Source: a candidate division BRC1 bacterium HGW-BRC1-1
GTDB lineage: Bacteria > Sumerlaeota > Sumerlaeia > Sumerlaeales > Sumerlaeaceae
NCBI GenBank assembly: GCA_002842095.1
Contig: PHCB01000012.1
Coordinates: 22,671 to 86,670, forward strand
Direction: 5' to 3'
Length of the DNA stretch: 64,000 nucleotides
Made by a program: the position numbers and the translations under genes. Under the pieces are notes generated by a model. The model was not told where the DNA came from and did not search any database. It worked only from the letters and a program-made list of their open reading frames with translations. This document shows positions 1 to 9,355 of the stretch, in pieces. The stretch's first letter is position 1, and every line of letters begins with the position of its first letter.

Positions 1-2
1 GC

Positions 3-953
3 CAGCCTCCCACGCCCCTTTACGATCCGCTCACCTTTGCGGTAAGTGAAGCCCACAAGCGCGGCATGGAATTGCACGCATGGTTCAACCCTTACCGCGC
101 AGGACTGGCGAACACCACGAGCACTCTGCCAGCCAACCATGTGGCCATCAGCGACCCCCAGATGGTGCGCCAGTATGGCACCAAGCTCTGGCTCGATCCC
201 GGCATGCCCGAAGTGCAGGACTACTCGTTGCGCGTTGTGATGGACGTGGTGAAACGTTACGACATCGACGGCGTTCACTTCGACGATTACTTCTATCCCT
301 ACGTGGAACGCGACGCCAACAAGAACGCCATCCCCTTCCCCGACGAATCGTCCTATCAGGCATATCTCAAGCGGGGGGGGAAATTGGAACTGAACGACTG
401 GCGACGCGACAGCGTGAACCGCTTCATCAAGAGTGTCTACACCTCCGTGAAAGCCACGAAACCCCATGTCAAAGTCGGCATCAGTCCCTTCGGCATTTGG
501 AAAAGCGGCACACCCCCCGGAATCTCCGGACTCAGTTCCGTGAACGAGCTTTATGCAGATTCGAAACTGTGGCTGAATGAGGGATGGGTCGACTACATGA
601 CCCCGCAACTCTATTGGAAAATTTCCTCGAAGCAACAGAGCTACCCCACGTTGCTCGCCTGGTGGGTGAGCGAGAACACAAAAAAACGCCACATTTGGCC
701 CGGCTTGCACACGAGCCTGACCGGCAACGGAAGCAAAGCCTTCTCTCCCACAGAAATCGTGGAGCAAATCGCCCTCACCCGGGAACAACCGGGTGCCACG
801 GGAGAGGTTCATTTCAGTGCAAGAGCCATCATGAGAAATCAGGGGGGAGTCGCCGACGCTCTGCTGGCGGGGCCGTATGCAAAACCCGCTCTCATCCCCG
901 AATCGCCCTGGCTGCCACCGCCTCCCGCCGGGTCCGGACCACAGGCTCAATAA
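3..953 (+). CDS. Glycoside-hydrolase-like family 10 (DUF187/GHL10) protein, 5' end missing
   Basis: The frame is open from the first bases of the window, so the true start lies upstream; 316 residues are visible. The motifs LHAWFNPYRA, DGVHFDDYFYPY and a C-terminal stretch around YMTPQLYW are characteristic of the GHL10 (DUF187) TIM-barrel family. These are usually secreted or lipoprotein glycoside-hydrolase-like proteins of uncertain substrate, some linked to cell-wall glycans. The acidic pair in HFDD is the likely catalytic or substrate-binding site by family analogy. The C-terminus is Pro-rich (ESPWLPPPPAG). A hydantoinase gene starts 29 bases downstream on the same strand, but no functional link is obvious. 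The family call is firm; the substrate is unknown. Confidence 0.85.
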   Translation, partial: QPPTPLYDPLTFAVSEAHKRGMELHAWFNPYRAGLANTTSTLPANHVAISDPQMVRQYGTKLWLDPGMPEVQDYSLRVVMDVVKRYDIDGVHFDDYFYPYVERDANKNAIPFPDESSYQAYLKRGGKLELNDWRRDSVNRFIKSVYTSVKATKPHVKVGISPFGIWKSGTPPGISGLSSVNELYADSKLWLNEGWVDYMTPQLYWKISSKQQSYPTLLAWWVSENTKKRHIWPGLHTSLTGNGSKAFSPTEIVEQIALTREQPGATGEVHFSARAIMRNQGGVADALLAGPYAKPALIPESPWLPPPPAGSGPQAQ

Positions 954-982
954 CCCCCAGGATGGAAAGGTCGGAAACAACC

Positions 983-2386
983 ATGAGCATCCTCATTCGC
1001 AACGGACGCATCGTCACCGCAACGGATGATTACATTGCCGACCTGTACGCCGAGGACGAAACCATCTCCCTCATAGGGCGCGACCTGAAGGTAAAGGCCG
1101 ACCGCGAGTTCGATGCCACCGGTCGCCTTGTCATCCCCGGCGGCGTGGACCCCCACGTGCACCTCGACCTGCCCGTGGCTCCCGGCGTGGTGAGCAGCGA
1201 CGACTTCGAAACCGGCACGCGGGCCGCGGCATTCGGCGGCACCACCTGCGTCATCGATTTTCCCACGCAGGATCGCGGCGGTTCCATGCTGGACGCATTG
1301 GCCACGTGGCACGACAAAGCCGCCGGACGCGCATGCATCGACTACGGTTTCCACATGATCGTCACCGATCTGCCCGAGTCGCGATTACCCGAAATGGATC
1401 GCCTCGTGCAAGACGAGGGAGTGTCCACGTTCAAGCTCTTCACCGCCTACCCCGACCGCCTCTACGTGGACGATGCCGTGTTGTACCGCGCCATGCGCCG
1501 CGCGGGGCAGTTGGGTGCCATGGTAATGATGCACGCAGAGAATGGCATTGTGATCGACGAGATCATCCGCGAAGCCCTGCGCAATGGCCACACCGGGCCA
1601 GGCTGGCACGGGCGAACGCGCCCCGTGGAAATGGAAGCCGAGGGAGTGTACCGCTCCATCGCCATCGCCCGCGTGGCGGAGGCGGCGGTCTACATCGTGC
1701 ACCTGAGTTGCGCCGCCGCGCTGGAGGAAGTGCGCCGGGCCCGCGAAACCGGACAGAATGTTTACGCCGAGACCTGCCCCCAGTATCTCTTCCTGGACGA
1801 CAGCCGCTACGACGCTCCCGATTTCGAAGCCGCCAAATGGGTGATGACCCCGGCGCTGCGTCCCGTGGCAAACCAGCAGGCGCTCTGGCACGGTCTGCGA
1901 CTCAACCACCTGCAAGCCATCGCCACCGACCATTGTCCGTTTTGTTTCGCCGATCAAAAACATGCCGGACGCGACAACTTCACCAAGATCCCCAACGGCG
2001 CCCCCGGCATCGAAAATCGCATGAGCCTCGTGTACAACGGCGGCGTCGTGGCCGGGCGCATCGACGTGAACCGCTTCGTCGAACTGACCAGCACTGCGGC
2101 GGCGAAACTGTTCGGCCTCTTCCCGCGCAAGGGCACCATCGCCGTGGGCAGCGATGCCGATCTGGTGATTTTCGATCCCGAGCGGCGCGAGACGATCAGC
2201 GTGAACAACCCCCTCATGCATCACATGCGCGTTGATTACAGCGCATACGAAGGGATGGAGGTGCAGGGTTATCCCGAAACCGTGATCTCCCGCGGACGCG
2301 TCCTCTGCCACGCGGGACAATGGCACGGCGAGTCTGGCGCGGGTCGCTTCCTGAAGCGCGCCCCGCTGGGCGCTCAGCGAAGCTGA
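983..2386 (+). CDS. D-hydantoinase / dihydropyrimidinase family amidohydrolase
   Basis: This 467-residue protein has the usual length for dihydropyrimidinases and D-hydantoinases, which open cyclic ureides such as dihydrouracil or 5-substituted hydantoins. The binuclear metal site is visible: HVH (H58, H60) after GGVDP, the lysine to be carbamylated in STFKLF (K151), H184 in MMHAENG, H240 in IVHLSC and D316 in ATDHCPF. The start at 983 was chosen because MSILIRNGRIVT is the family N-terminus; the frame is open upstream but that part overlaps the preceding gene. The C-terminus overlaps the convergent membrane protein by 13 bases. Allantoinase or phenylhydantoinase specificity cannot be excluded. 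Confidence 0.9.
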   Translation: MSILIRNGRIVTATDDYIADLYAEDETISLIGRDLKVKADREFDATGRLVIPGGVDPHVHLDLPVAPGVVSSDDFETGTRAAAFGGTTCVIDFPTQDRGGSMLDALATWHDKAAGRACIDYGFHMIVTDLPESRLPEMDRLVQDEGVSTFKLFTAYPDRLYVDDAVLYRAMRRAGQLGAMVMMHAENGIVIDEIIREALRNGHTGPGWHGRTRPVEMEAEGVYRSIAIARVAEAAVYIVHLSCAAALEEVRRARETGQNVYAETCPQYLFLDDSRYDAPDFEAAKWVMTPALRPVANQQALWHGLRLNHLQAIATDHCPFCFADQKHAGRDNFTKIPNGAPGIENRMSLVYNGGVVAGRIDVNRFVELTSTAAAKLFGLFPRKGTIAVGSDADLVIFDPERRETISVNNPLMHHMRVDYSAYEGMEVQGYPETVISRGRVLCHAGQWHGESGAGRFLKRAPLGAQRS

Positions 2387-4089
2387 TATTCGAGGATGAA
2401 CTGGGCCTCGGCCCGATCGTCGTCAAACAACTTTACACCCAAAGTCCCCACGAAAAAGTCGGCGTTGGCCCGCAGCCAATCCGCACGCGCCGGCTTCGAG
2501 GTGAGAAGCGCTACATCCTCCACCACAGCCATGCGCGGAGGGGCTGATGTCGCGTCGGGATTTTTTGCCCGGACCTCGTCAACACACGCACTCAACAGAT
2601 AACTGAGAGAGCGCTCATACCAGGACCCACTCAGGTGATCCAACCGACCATGACCCACGCCCGCCTCCGCCAGCCGACAGGCCAGTTCGCGCTGAACCTT
2701 CAACGCAATGTAATACGGCCCCGGCACGACCTCGGTCCGATCCACGATGCGCATACAGTTCACATGCTGCGTGGCATAACCCGCACCACCAATGATGGCG
2801 GCGAAAATTGCCACCCGCAACGCCAGCCCATCGCGACCCGCTTCCACAAGCCTTGAAACGGGCAGACCTGCCAGCAGAAACAGCGCAGGCATACCCAGTG
2901 CAAAATAAGTCGAGTTGGGGTGTGACACCAGTGCCCCTCCCACTACCGCGGGCAGGGCCAGCCACAAGAGCAGCAACAATTCCTGACTGCGAAAGTGCGA
3001 TGCGCTTTCCCTCCGTAATGCCTTTGCGACCCACTGCGCAACGCCCCACGCGACCAACGCCACGCCCACACCACCCATGGCCAGAAAAAGAAAATCCAGA
3101 ACATGGGACCAGGTCCGTTGCTCTTCTGTGAGCAGAAAACCCAAGCCGCCCAACGGCCCGCCGCTCGCAAAGGGTTCGAACACCGAGGCCAGACTCTCCT
3201 GCATACGCTGCCAGACAGGATCGGGAGGAGGAATCTTTTCCACGAAATTACGAACGAAATCTGGCTGCGCCTCCAAGGGCGTACCACGCCGAGCCCACCA
3301 ATCTGACGCACTGGGCAACAACGCTGAACCAAACGGAATGAAGCTTAACATCGCACCTCGCAGCAATGCCCCCCCCGACAAATCACGCCGCCGGGCGAGC
3401 CACACAAACCACGCCGACATCATGATCAGCCAGAGGGCCGACGCCGGATGCACCAACACCGCAAGCGCAATCATCCCGAGACAGAAGGCCCCGTACCGCG
3501 CACGACGGACTGCATCGGCCGACCCATCCAACGCCCATCCGGCACCCCACAAGGCCCACGCTCCCAGCATGGGCAGGAAATTTTGCGCCCAAATGTTGCG
3601 GCCTCCCATCACCATGACCGGCAGAAACAGATAGAGCACCACGGGCACCAACCACGCAGGCCCGGCCAGTCGGCGGCGCGCGAACCAATACAACGGCGTA
3701 ACGCCAGTCAGCACGAGCAACGCCTGCCAGGCCGCTGTCACCTCAGGCCACGGCGATGCCAGACCCGCCGGCAACAGCAGCCAGATCAACCCCGGCGGAT
3801 TGCGAAACCCCATCGAATTAATAATGCCGGTCGGCGGAGGAAACCCGAGGTTAAGCGTTTCCCGCGTACGCTCCAACGCTGCCGCGGAGTCGTATGTAAA
3901 CGGAATGAGATCCAGCCGCCACAGCCGCAAAAAAACGGCGACGGCCGTCAGAGCCAATAGTACCAGTAGTGACAGCGAAACCCTCCCACTCTTTTCATGG
4001 GCATGGCCTGTGGCCTCCACATCGGGGGTGGTTTCGGTCACGCCGACATCACGCTCAGGATTCAAGAAACGAAAGTTTAGGTTCCACAC
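2374..4089 (-). CDS. GT-C type polytopic membrane protein (ArnT/PMT-like glycosyltransferase family 39 candidate)
   Basis: This protein of about 571 residues has roughly ten or more hydrophobic segments. The first is SLLVLLALTAVAVFLRLW near residue 40, followed by a luminal loop with an acidic residue (FTYDSAAALERTRE). That layout matches GT-C glycosyltransferases that use polyprenyl-phosphate sugars. The C-terminal third is soluble and looks periplasmic. The longest frame overlaps the upstream epimerase by 35 bases; a GTG at 4041 (VTETTPDVEA) would remove the overlap and may be the real start. It is the last gene of the leftward epimerase cluster, and its 3' end overlaps the hydantoinase by 13 bases. 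Sugar and acceptor are unknown. Confidence 0.7.
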   Translation of the reverse strand: MWNLNFRFLNPERDVGVTETTPDVEATGHAHEKSGRVSLSLLVLLALTAVAVFLRLWRLDLIPFTYDSAAALERTRETLNLGFPPPTGIINSMGFRNPPGLIWLLLPAGLASPWPEVTAAWQALLVLTGVTPLYWFARRRLAGPAWLVPVVLYLFLPVMVMGGRNIWAQNFLPMLGAWALWGAGWALDGSADAVRRARYGAFCLGMIALAVLVHPASALWLIMMSAWFVWLARRRDLSGGALLRGAMLSFIPFGSALLPSASDWWARRGTPLEAQPDFVRNFVEKIPPPDPVWQRMQESLASVFEPFASGGPLGGLGFLLTEEQRTWSHVLDFLFLAMGGVGVALVAWGVAQWVAKALRRESASHFRSQELLLLLWLALPAVVGGALVSHPNSTYFALGMPALFLLAGLPVSRLVEAGRDGLALRVAIFAAIIGGAGYATQHVNCMRIVDRTEVVPGPYYIALKVQRELACRLAEAGVGHGRLDHLSGSWYERSLSYLLSACVDEVRAKNPDATSAPPRMAVVEDVALLTSKPARADWLRANADFFVGTLGVKLFDDDRAEAQFILEYQLR

Positions 4090-5161
4090 CCAGGCCCGGT
4101 TTTTCAGGCAGCGTGAGAGACCCGTCCGCCGCGCAAAGCACGCCCGTGAAGGGATTATTTTTCACCAGCAGGTTCCCGTCGAGATCGAGGTTGTCCGCAT
4201 AGGCGCCCAGATGCGCTGCGGCGGTGATGGCCACGCTGGTCTCGATCATGCAGCCGATCATCACGCGCATATCGTACACCCGCGCCAGCGCCAACATACG
4301 CCGCGCCTCCACCAACCCGCCACTTTTCATCAGCTTGATGTTAATGCCATCCACCGCCCCCACCAGACCGGGTAGATCGGCGGCCGTCATGGAGTCTTCG
4401 TCCACGAAAATCGGCAGCGGCGCGTTCTTCTTCAATTCGCGCAGGGCCGCGATCTCGCCCTTTTCCAGAGGCTGCTCAACATACTCCACGCCGAGGTCCG
4501 CGAGCACCGACATTGCCTCACGCGCTTCGTCCAGCGACCAGCCACCATTGGCATCCACGCGCAAAACCTTGTCGCCGGCCTCGCGCCGAATTTCGCGCAT
4601 GATATCCAAATCAAACTTCAACTCGCGACCCAGCTTGATCTTCAAAATGGCGTAGGCCCGCGCCGTATCTACCTTGCGCAGCATCACCTCCGGCGTATCC
4701 AAACCGATCGTAAATGAAGTCGTCAGAAGCCCCACCGGTTTACGACCAAACAAACGGTAAAGAGGCATCTCCAGTTGTTTGCCGAGCCGGTCGAAAAGCG
4801 CCATGTCGATGGCCGCCTTGGTTGCTCCTCGAAAAGTTTTGTGCGGATGCGACGCGCGCTCGGGCATCGCGTCAATGGCCGACCAAACCGCTTCCTCTAC
4901 ATCATCGATGAAATCCAGACGGCCGGCGTCTCCCGCCGTGTACTGCTCAAGGGCGCGGTCGGCAACTTCCATCGCCCGGGCGATGTCGTCCGCAGTCTCG
5001 CAATAATAGCGCGAGCAGGCTGCCTCGCCCCATCCGCCGTCCACTTGCACGAGCATGGTGTTTTGAGTGCTCTGGGTCCCCCTGGATATTCCAAAGGGAT
5101 CGATCATCTCCAGCTTGTACAGGTGTGTTTTAATCACGGAATAGACTTGTGGCGCCCGCAC
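4055..5161 (-). CDS. Dipeptide epimerase (enolase superfamily), paralogue 1
   Basis: This 368-residue member of the muconate-lactonizing subgroup probably epimerises dipeptides such as L-Ala-D-Glu from murein. The full catalytic set is visible: KIK at 174-176, metal ligands D203 (VDANGGW), E229 (VEQP) and D254 (VDED), and the opposing lysine K276 (NIKLMKSGG). The C-terminal DLD motif at 326-328 (LDLDGNLL) is the dipeptide-amino-group binding DxD that marks L-Ala-D/L-Glu epimerases such as YkfB and YcjG. It closely resembles the paralogue at 9356. It lies 66 bases downstream of paralogue 2 on the same strand. The family is firm; which dipeptide it prefers is not readable from sequence. Confidence 0.88.
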   Translation of the reverse strand: MRAPQVYSVIKTHLYKLEMIDPFGISRGTQSTQNTMLVQVDGGWGEAACSRYYCETADDIARAMEVADRALEQYTAGDAGRLDFIDDVEEAVWSAIDAMPERASHPHKTFRGATKAAIDMALFDRLGKQLEMPLYRLFGRKPVGLLTTSFTIGLDTPEVMLRKVDTARAYAILKIKLGRELKFDLDIMREIRREAGDKVLRVDANGGWSLDEAREAMSVLADLGVEYVEQPLEKGEIAALRELKKNAPLPIFVDEDSMTAADLPGLVGAVDGINIKLMKSGGLVEARRMLALARVYDMRVMIGCMIETSVAITAAAHLGAYADNLDLDGNLLVKNNPFTGVLCAADGSLTLPEKPGLGVEPKLSFLES

Positions 5162-5227
5162 CCGAGTTGCTCAGAGGCGGCACCTTGCTCCTTCGTTTAG
5201 AAATTTATTAACGACCGACCAACGACC

Positions 5228-6295
5228 TTACGGCTGATAGATGATACCCGTGCCGGCGCCAACACCCTCAACCGAGAAAACCGGTCCTACTTGATGATAG
5301 CCACCCTCACACTCGAAGGGCTGGAGCAGGTAAACCGAATCGAGGTCGCAGTGCGTGAAACAACCCAAACCGCAGGCGAGATGCACCGACGCGGCCAGAC
5401 CAATCTTGCTCTCCATCATGCAGCCGATCATCAGGCTGATGTTCGCGGCCCGCGCGATGCCCGCGATGTCGAGCGCCCCCACCAGGCCGGCCTTGGCCAC
5501 CTTGATGTTGATGACGTCTGCGGCCTCCTCGCGCACCACGCGAATCGCATCCTCCGGCGTGAAAACCGTTTCGTCGGCACCCACCAGAAAACCGCAATGC
5601 TCGCGCACATAACGCATCCCCGCCAGATCGTCGCGGCGCACGGGTTGCTCCAGAAGGCTCAGTTCAATACCCGCCTTTTCAATGCGACGCGCCAGTTCCA
5701 CCGCATCCTTGGGCGAGAAACCCTGGTTCGCGTCGAGCGCCAGGTCCGCATCGGGACACACCTCATGAACCGCCTTCACCCGGGCGAAATCCACCGCCAC
5801 CGTCATGCCAACCTTGATTTTGATTTTGTTGAAACCCTGCTTCACAGCCTTCGCCGCCGACTTCGCGGTTTCCTCCGGCGTGCCCAGCGACAGTGTGTAG
5901 TCGGTCTCCACCTCGGTTTTCACGCCACCAAAAAACTGGTGCAAACTAACACCCGCCATCTTGCCCCAGGCATCCAACACGGCAATCTCCACTCCACTGT
6001 GGGCCGCGAACTGATGCCGCAGCGCCTTGCGCGTATCCACCAGCAAAGTCCGCCACGACTCCACATCGCGCCCCTCAACAACTGATCGCAAGTGGTTGAT
6101 GGCCGCAATGGACGTGGCCTGCGTATCGCCCGTGGTATAAGGCGACGGAGCCACCTCACCAAAGCCCACCGTTCCGTCCTCCAGTTCCACGCGCACCAAC
6201 ACATTGTTGGCGGCATCCTTGCGCCCCGTGGCGATAATAAAAGGCTCGATCAGCGGAAGATCAAACGGCTCGGCAGAAAGCTTGGTTATACGCAT
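5228..6295 (-). CDS. Dipeptide epimerase (enolase superfamily), paralogue 2
   Basis: This 355-residue enzyme has the epimerase residues KIK at 159-161, D188 (LDANQG), E216 (LEQP), D241 (ADET) and K265 (NIKVAKAG), and a C-terminal DLD at 317-319 (HCDLDSVYLL). It differs from the two neighbouring paralogues: it has DANQGF rather than DANGGW and lacks the LDLDG context. It is therefore probably a separate lineage with another dipeptide preference rather than a recent copy. A GAGG-containing ribosome site precedes the start. It follows murE by 100 bases, with a GC-rich hairpin between them. Chloromuconate cycloisomerase is an alternative family name, but the DxD motif and context favour a dipeptide. 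Confidence 0.85.
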   Translation of the reverse strand: MRITKLSAEPFDLPLIEPFIIATGRKDAANNVLVRVELEDGTVGFGEVAPSPYTTGDTQATSIAAINHLRSVVEGRDVESWRTLLVDTRKALRHQFAAHSGVEIAVLDAWGKMAGVSLHQFFGGVKTEVETDYTLSLGTPEETAKSAAKAVKQGFNKIKIKVGMTVAVDFARVKAVHEVCPDADLALDANQGFSPKDAVELARRIEKAGIELSLLEQPVRRDDLAGMRYVREHCGFLVGADETVFTPEDAIRVVREEAADVINIKVAKAGLVGALDIAGIARAANISLMIGCMMESKIGLAASVHLACGLGCFTHCDLDSVYLLQPFECEGGYHQVGPVFSVEGVGAGTGIIYQP

Positions 6296-6329
6296 GGCGG
6301 AAAAGGTCCTCTTCTAAAATGATTAAACC

Positions 6330-6353
6330 GGCCGGGCCAACCCGCGCCCGGCC
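6330..6353 (-). terminator. GC-rich hairpin between murE and dipeptide epimerase 2
   Basis: An 8-bp perfect stem (GGCCGGGC pairing with GCCCGGCC, 8-base loop) lies between the murE stop and the next gene on the minus strand. It is followed by a broken T-rich stretch. It could be a weak terminator or attenuator, or an RNA-stability element; the T-run is too interrupted to be sure. Confidence 0.4.
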
Positions 6354-6395
6354 ACAATGCTAAATTTCGATCAATGTTGACCGGCTGATTCAGCC

Positions 6396-7877
6396 TCACC
6401 CACGCCCCAGACGCGTTGCCACTGCGTCGTCGGCCACGAGGAAGTCATTGAACTCTAGCGTGCGGTCTTTCAGGGTCTGCGTCGTTTCGTGACCCTTGCC
6501 GGCGATGAGCACCAGATCGCCCGGCTGGGCGATTTCCACGGCCTTCAGAATCGCTTCGCGTCGGTCGTGAATCACCTGGGCCTTCGTGCGATCTTTCAGA
6601 CCCGCCAGCACGTCTTCGACAATCTTGCCGGGATCTTCCGTACGCGGGTTGTCGTCGGTCACGATGACCAGATCGCTGCCTTCTTCGGCAATGCCCGCCA
6701 TGATGGGGCGCTTCGTCGCATCGCGATCACCGCCACAACCGAACACGGTGATGATCCGCTTCGGGTTGGCTGCCTTTGCCGCCGCCAGTACTTTCACCAG
6801 ACCATCGGGTGTGTGGGCGTAGTCCACGATAACGGCGTAGTCCTGCCCGCGCTCCACCGGCTGAAACCGACCGGCCACCACGATGCTCCGCTCGAGACCC
6901 GCCACCAGCGTTTGCAGATCCTCGCCCAGGACGTAACAGCACGCCGCGGCAACCAGACTGTTGTACACGTTAAACTCGCCCCGCAGCCGGCTTTTCACAT
7001 GGGCCTCGCCCTTGGGCGTGACCAGCGTGAACTCCGTGCCCGACACTGAAAATTTCACATCCTTGGCAGAAATTTCAGCCGGATTCACCAGACCGATGCG
7101 AATGACCTTGGCCCGCGCGGCCTTCTCAAAATGCTCCACGCTCGGATCGTCGGCGTTCACAATCACGTATTTGTCCGGCTCCAGCCAGCGGAAGAACTCC
7201 AGCTTGCACTCGCGGTACGCTTCCATCGTGCGGTGATAGTCGAGGTGATCCTGCGTGAAGTTCGTCCACGCGCCCACTTCAAACTGGATGCCATCCACGC
7301 GGTGGAAATTTACACCGTGCGACGAAACTTCCATCACCACATGGGAGCATTCCTCCTTCACCATCTCCTGAAATATTTCCTGAAGATCCGGCGGTTCGGG
7401 CGTCGTGTCCTTCGACTTGCGGATGTCTCCCGCCACCTTGTAATATAGCGTCCCCATCAGGCCAATGCGGTGCTTCAGGGCCAGGATACTCTCCACGATG
7501 TGCGCCGTGGTCGTTTTGCCATTCGTTCCCGTGATTCCGATTACTTTCAGTTTGCTCGAAGGATGGCCATAAAACTCACCGGCCACATCGGCCAGCACGT
7601 CGCGGGTATCCTTCACGAGGATCTTCGTCACGTTGGCCGGCACCGGCACATCGCGCTGCAACATCACTGCCACAGCCCCGTTGGCGACGGCCTCTTTAAC
7701 ATGATCATGGCCATCGGGGATCTCGATTTTGTCGAGCTGCGTATACATGTCGATAGCCACAAAAAGAAATCCGGGCTTCACCCGCAGCGGATCGTAAACA
7801 ACACCCGTAATGTCGAGGTCCGGATTGCCGGTAACCTGCGCGTCGGGAGCAAGGCTAATCAATTTGCTGAGCTTCAT
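6396..7877 (-). CDS. murE: UDP-N-acetylmuramoyl-L-alanyl-D-glutamate--2,6-diaminopimelate ligase
   Basis: This 493-residue cytoplasmic Mur ligase adds the third stem-peptide residue during peptidoglycan synthesis. The ATP-binding loop GTNGKTTT is at residues 117-124. The C-terminal domain carries DNPRTEDP near residue 410; DNPR is the signature that selects meso-diaminopimelate rather than lysine. The C-terminal motif AGKGHETTQ is also conserved. The gene is not in a dcw cluster. It sits between an M20 dipeptidase gene (89 bases upstream) and dipeptide epimerase paralogues, all on the minus strand, which suggests a link between murein synthesis and peptide recycling. The ATG at 7877 gives the family N-terminus MKLSKLI. 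Confidence 0.96.
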   Translation of the reverse strand: MKLSKLISLAPDAQVTGNPDLDITGVVYDPLRVKPGFLFVAIDMYTQLDKIEIPDGHDHVKEAVANGAVAVMLQRDVPVPANVTKILVKDTRDVLADVAGEFYGHPSSKLKVIGITGTNGKTTTAHIVESILALKHRIGLMGTLYYKVAGDIRKSKDTTPEPPDLQEIFQEMVKEECSHVVMEVSSHGVNFHRVDGIQFEVGAWTNFTQDHLDYHRTMEAYRECKLEFFRWLEPDKYVIVNADDPSVEHFEKAARAKVIRIGLVNPAEISAKDVKFSVSGTEFTLVTPKGEAHVKSRLRGEFNVYNSLVAAACCYVLGEDLQTLVAGLERSIVVAGRFQPVERGQDYAVIVDYAHTPDGLVKVLAAAKAANPKRIITVFGCGGDRDATKRPIMAGIAEEGSDLVIVTDDNPRTEDPGKIVEDVLAGLKDRTKAQVIHDRREAILKAVEIAQPGDLVLIAGKGHETTQTLKDRTLEFNDFLVADDAVATRLGRG

Positions 7878-7966
7878 TTTAAGAAATATCTCCGTGGATG
7901 TTTGGGTGATAAATACGATGCGGATGCAACAGCGCTAACATGGCGTCGCCAAGCCGGTTTGCAATG

Positions 7967-9346
7967 CTAAACTTCCCTGCCCAACTCGCCCATCAGGTAT
8001 GCGCTTGTGCGAATGCCAGCCATGAAATCCGACAGACTGAACTTCTCGTTGGGGCCGTGGATGTGGTCATCAGGCAGACCAAAGCCCAGAAGCAGGCAAG
8101 GCATTCCATAATCCTCAACGAACCGCGTGACGATGGAAATACTGCCGCCCTCACGGATAAAAACGGGCTTGGCCCCAAACCCTTTTTCAAGCGCCGCCAC
8201 GCTGGCGGCCACCCAGCGGCTGTCGGTGGGAATGGACACCGGCGGTGTGCCGTGCCCCCCCTCAACTTTCACCTTCACGCTGGCGGGAGATGCCGCTTCG
8301 ATGTGGCGTTTCACCGCTTCGATCACCTTGGCGGGAACCATTCCCGGCACCAGACGCATGCTGCACTTCGCCCACGCCTTCGCGGGAACGATCCCCTTGT
8401 GGCCCGGCCCCTGGAAGCCGCCACCGATGCCAACAATTTCCAGCGTCGGTCGCGCCCAGATGCGTTCCAGCGTGTGGCGGTCCGGCTCGCCGCCCAGAGT
8501 CTGCGCGCCGGCCGACTGCAAGAATTGCTTCTCGGAAAAAGGCAGCGCCTTCCACGACGCCATTTCCTCATCCGAGGGCGCCTTCACGTCGTCATAAAAA
8601 CCGGCCACAGCCACGCCACCGTCGGGCGTATGCAACCCCGAAACAATCCGCGTCAGCACGTCGATAGCGTTCGGCACCGCACCGCCAAAACTACCCGAGT
8701 GCAAATCCGTCGACGATGTTTCCACATGAATCTCGAACGCCGCAATTCCCCGCAGGCCCGTGCAAACCGACGGCAACCCCGGCCCGAACTGCGAGGTGTC
8801 GCTGATCACCACCACGTCCGCCGCCGCCAGATCGCGATGTTCCGCCAACCATGCGGGCAAGTTCGGACTGCCTATTTCTTCTTCGCCTTCCAGCAAAATT
8901 TTCACGTTCACCGGCAGGCACCCCGCACCTTTGAGCCATGCCTCCACGGCCTTCACATGGGTGAATGCCTGGCCCTTGTCGTCGGCGGTGCCGCGCCCCA
9001 CAATATTGCCGTCGCGCTCCACCGGCTCGAAGGGGGGCGAAGTCCACTCATCCAGCGGCTCCACGGGCTGCACATCGAAATGGCCGTAGAACAGAATGGT
9101 CGGCTTGCCCGGTGCATCGCACTTCTGCGCGAAAACCAGCGGATGGCCCGGCGTCTCGTGAATCTCCGCCTCCAACCCCATGTCCGCGAGATGCTTCCGC
9201 ACCCACTCCGCCGCCACTCGCACGTCTCCCGCATGCGCCGGATCACTGCTCACACTGGGAATCCGCAACAGATCCTTCAACTCACTTATGAACCCCTCAC
9301 GCCCCGATTCGATTGCCGCCAGAACCTTTTCCATAACTTCAGCCAT
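7967..9346 (-). CDS. M20 family dipeptidase (CNDP/PepV-like)
   Basis: This 459-residue zinc metallopeptidase has motifs of the M20 dipeptidase branch: YGHFDVQP (H89, D91), GRGTADDKG (residues 117-125, bridging Asp), EGEEEIGS (153-160, catalytic and metal Glu), a metal Asp in SDTS, and a final His in LPDDHIHGPNE. It probably hydrolyses dipeptides in the cytoplasm; no signal peptide is seen. It starts 9 bases after the stop of dipeptide epimerase 3, so the two are almost certainly co-transcribed. Epimerisation of L-Ala-D-Glu to L-Ala-L-Glu followed by hydrolysis would be a complete route for using murein dipeptides. That pathway is inferred from context. Confidence 0.92.
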   Translation of the reverse strand: MAEVMEKVLAAIESGREGFISELKDLLRIPSVSSDPAHAGDVRVAAEWVRKHLADMGLEAEIHETPGHPLVFAQKCDAPGKPTILFYGHFDVQPVEPLDEWTSPPFEPVERDGNIVGRGTADDKGQAFTHVKAVEAWLKGAGCLPVNVKILLEGEEEIGSPNLPAWLAEHRDLAAADVVVISDTSQFGPGLPSVCTGLRGIAAFEIHVETSSTDLHSGSFGGAVPNAIDVLTRIVSGLHTPDGGVAVAGFYDDVKAPSDEEMASWKALPFSEKQFLQSAGAQTLGGEPDRHTLERIWARPTLEIVGIGGGFQGPGHKGIVPAKAWAKCSMRLVPGMVPAKVIEAVKRHIEAASPASVKVKVEGGHGTPPVSIPTDSRWVAASVAALEKGFGAKPVFIREGGSISIVTRFVEDYGMPCLLLGFGLPDDHIHGPNEKFSLSDFMAGIRTSAYLMGELGREV

Positions 9347-9355
9347 CCTTCCGTC

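Noticed and set aside
584..982. In-frame N-terminal extension of the hydantoinase gene
   Set aside because: It overlaps the end of the preceding gene, has no family similarity, and the conserved N-terminus begins at 983.
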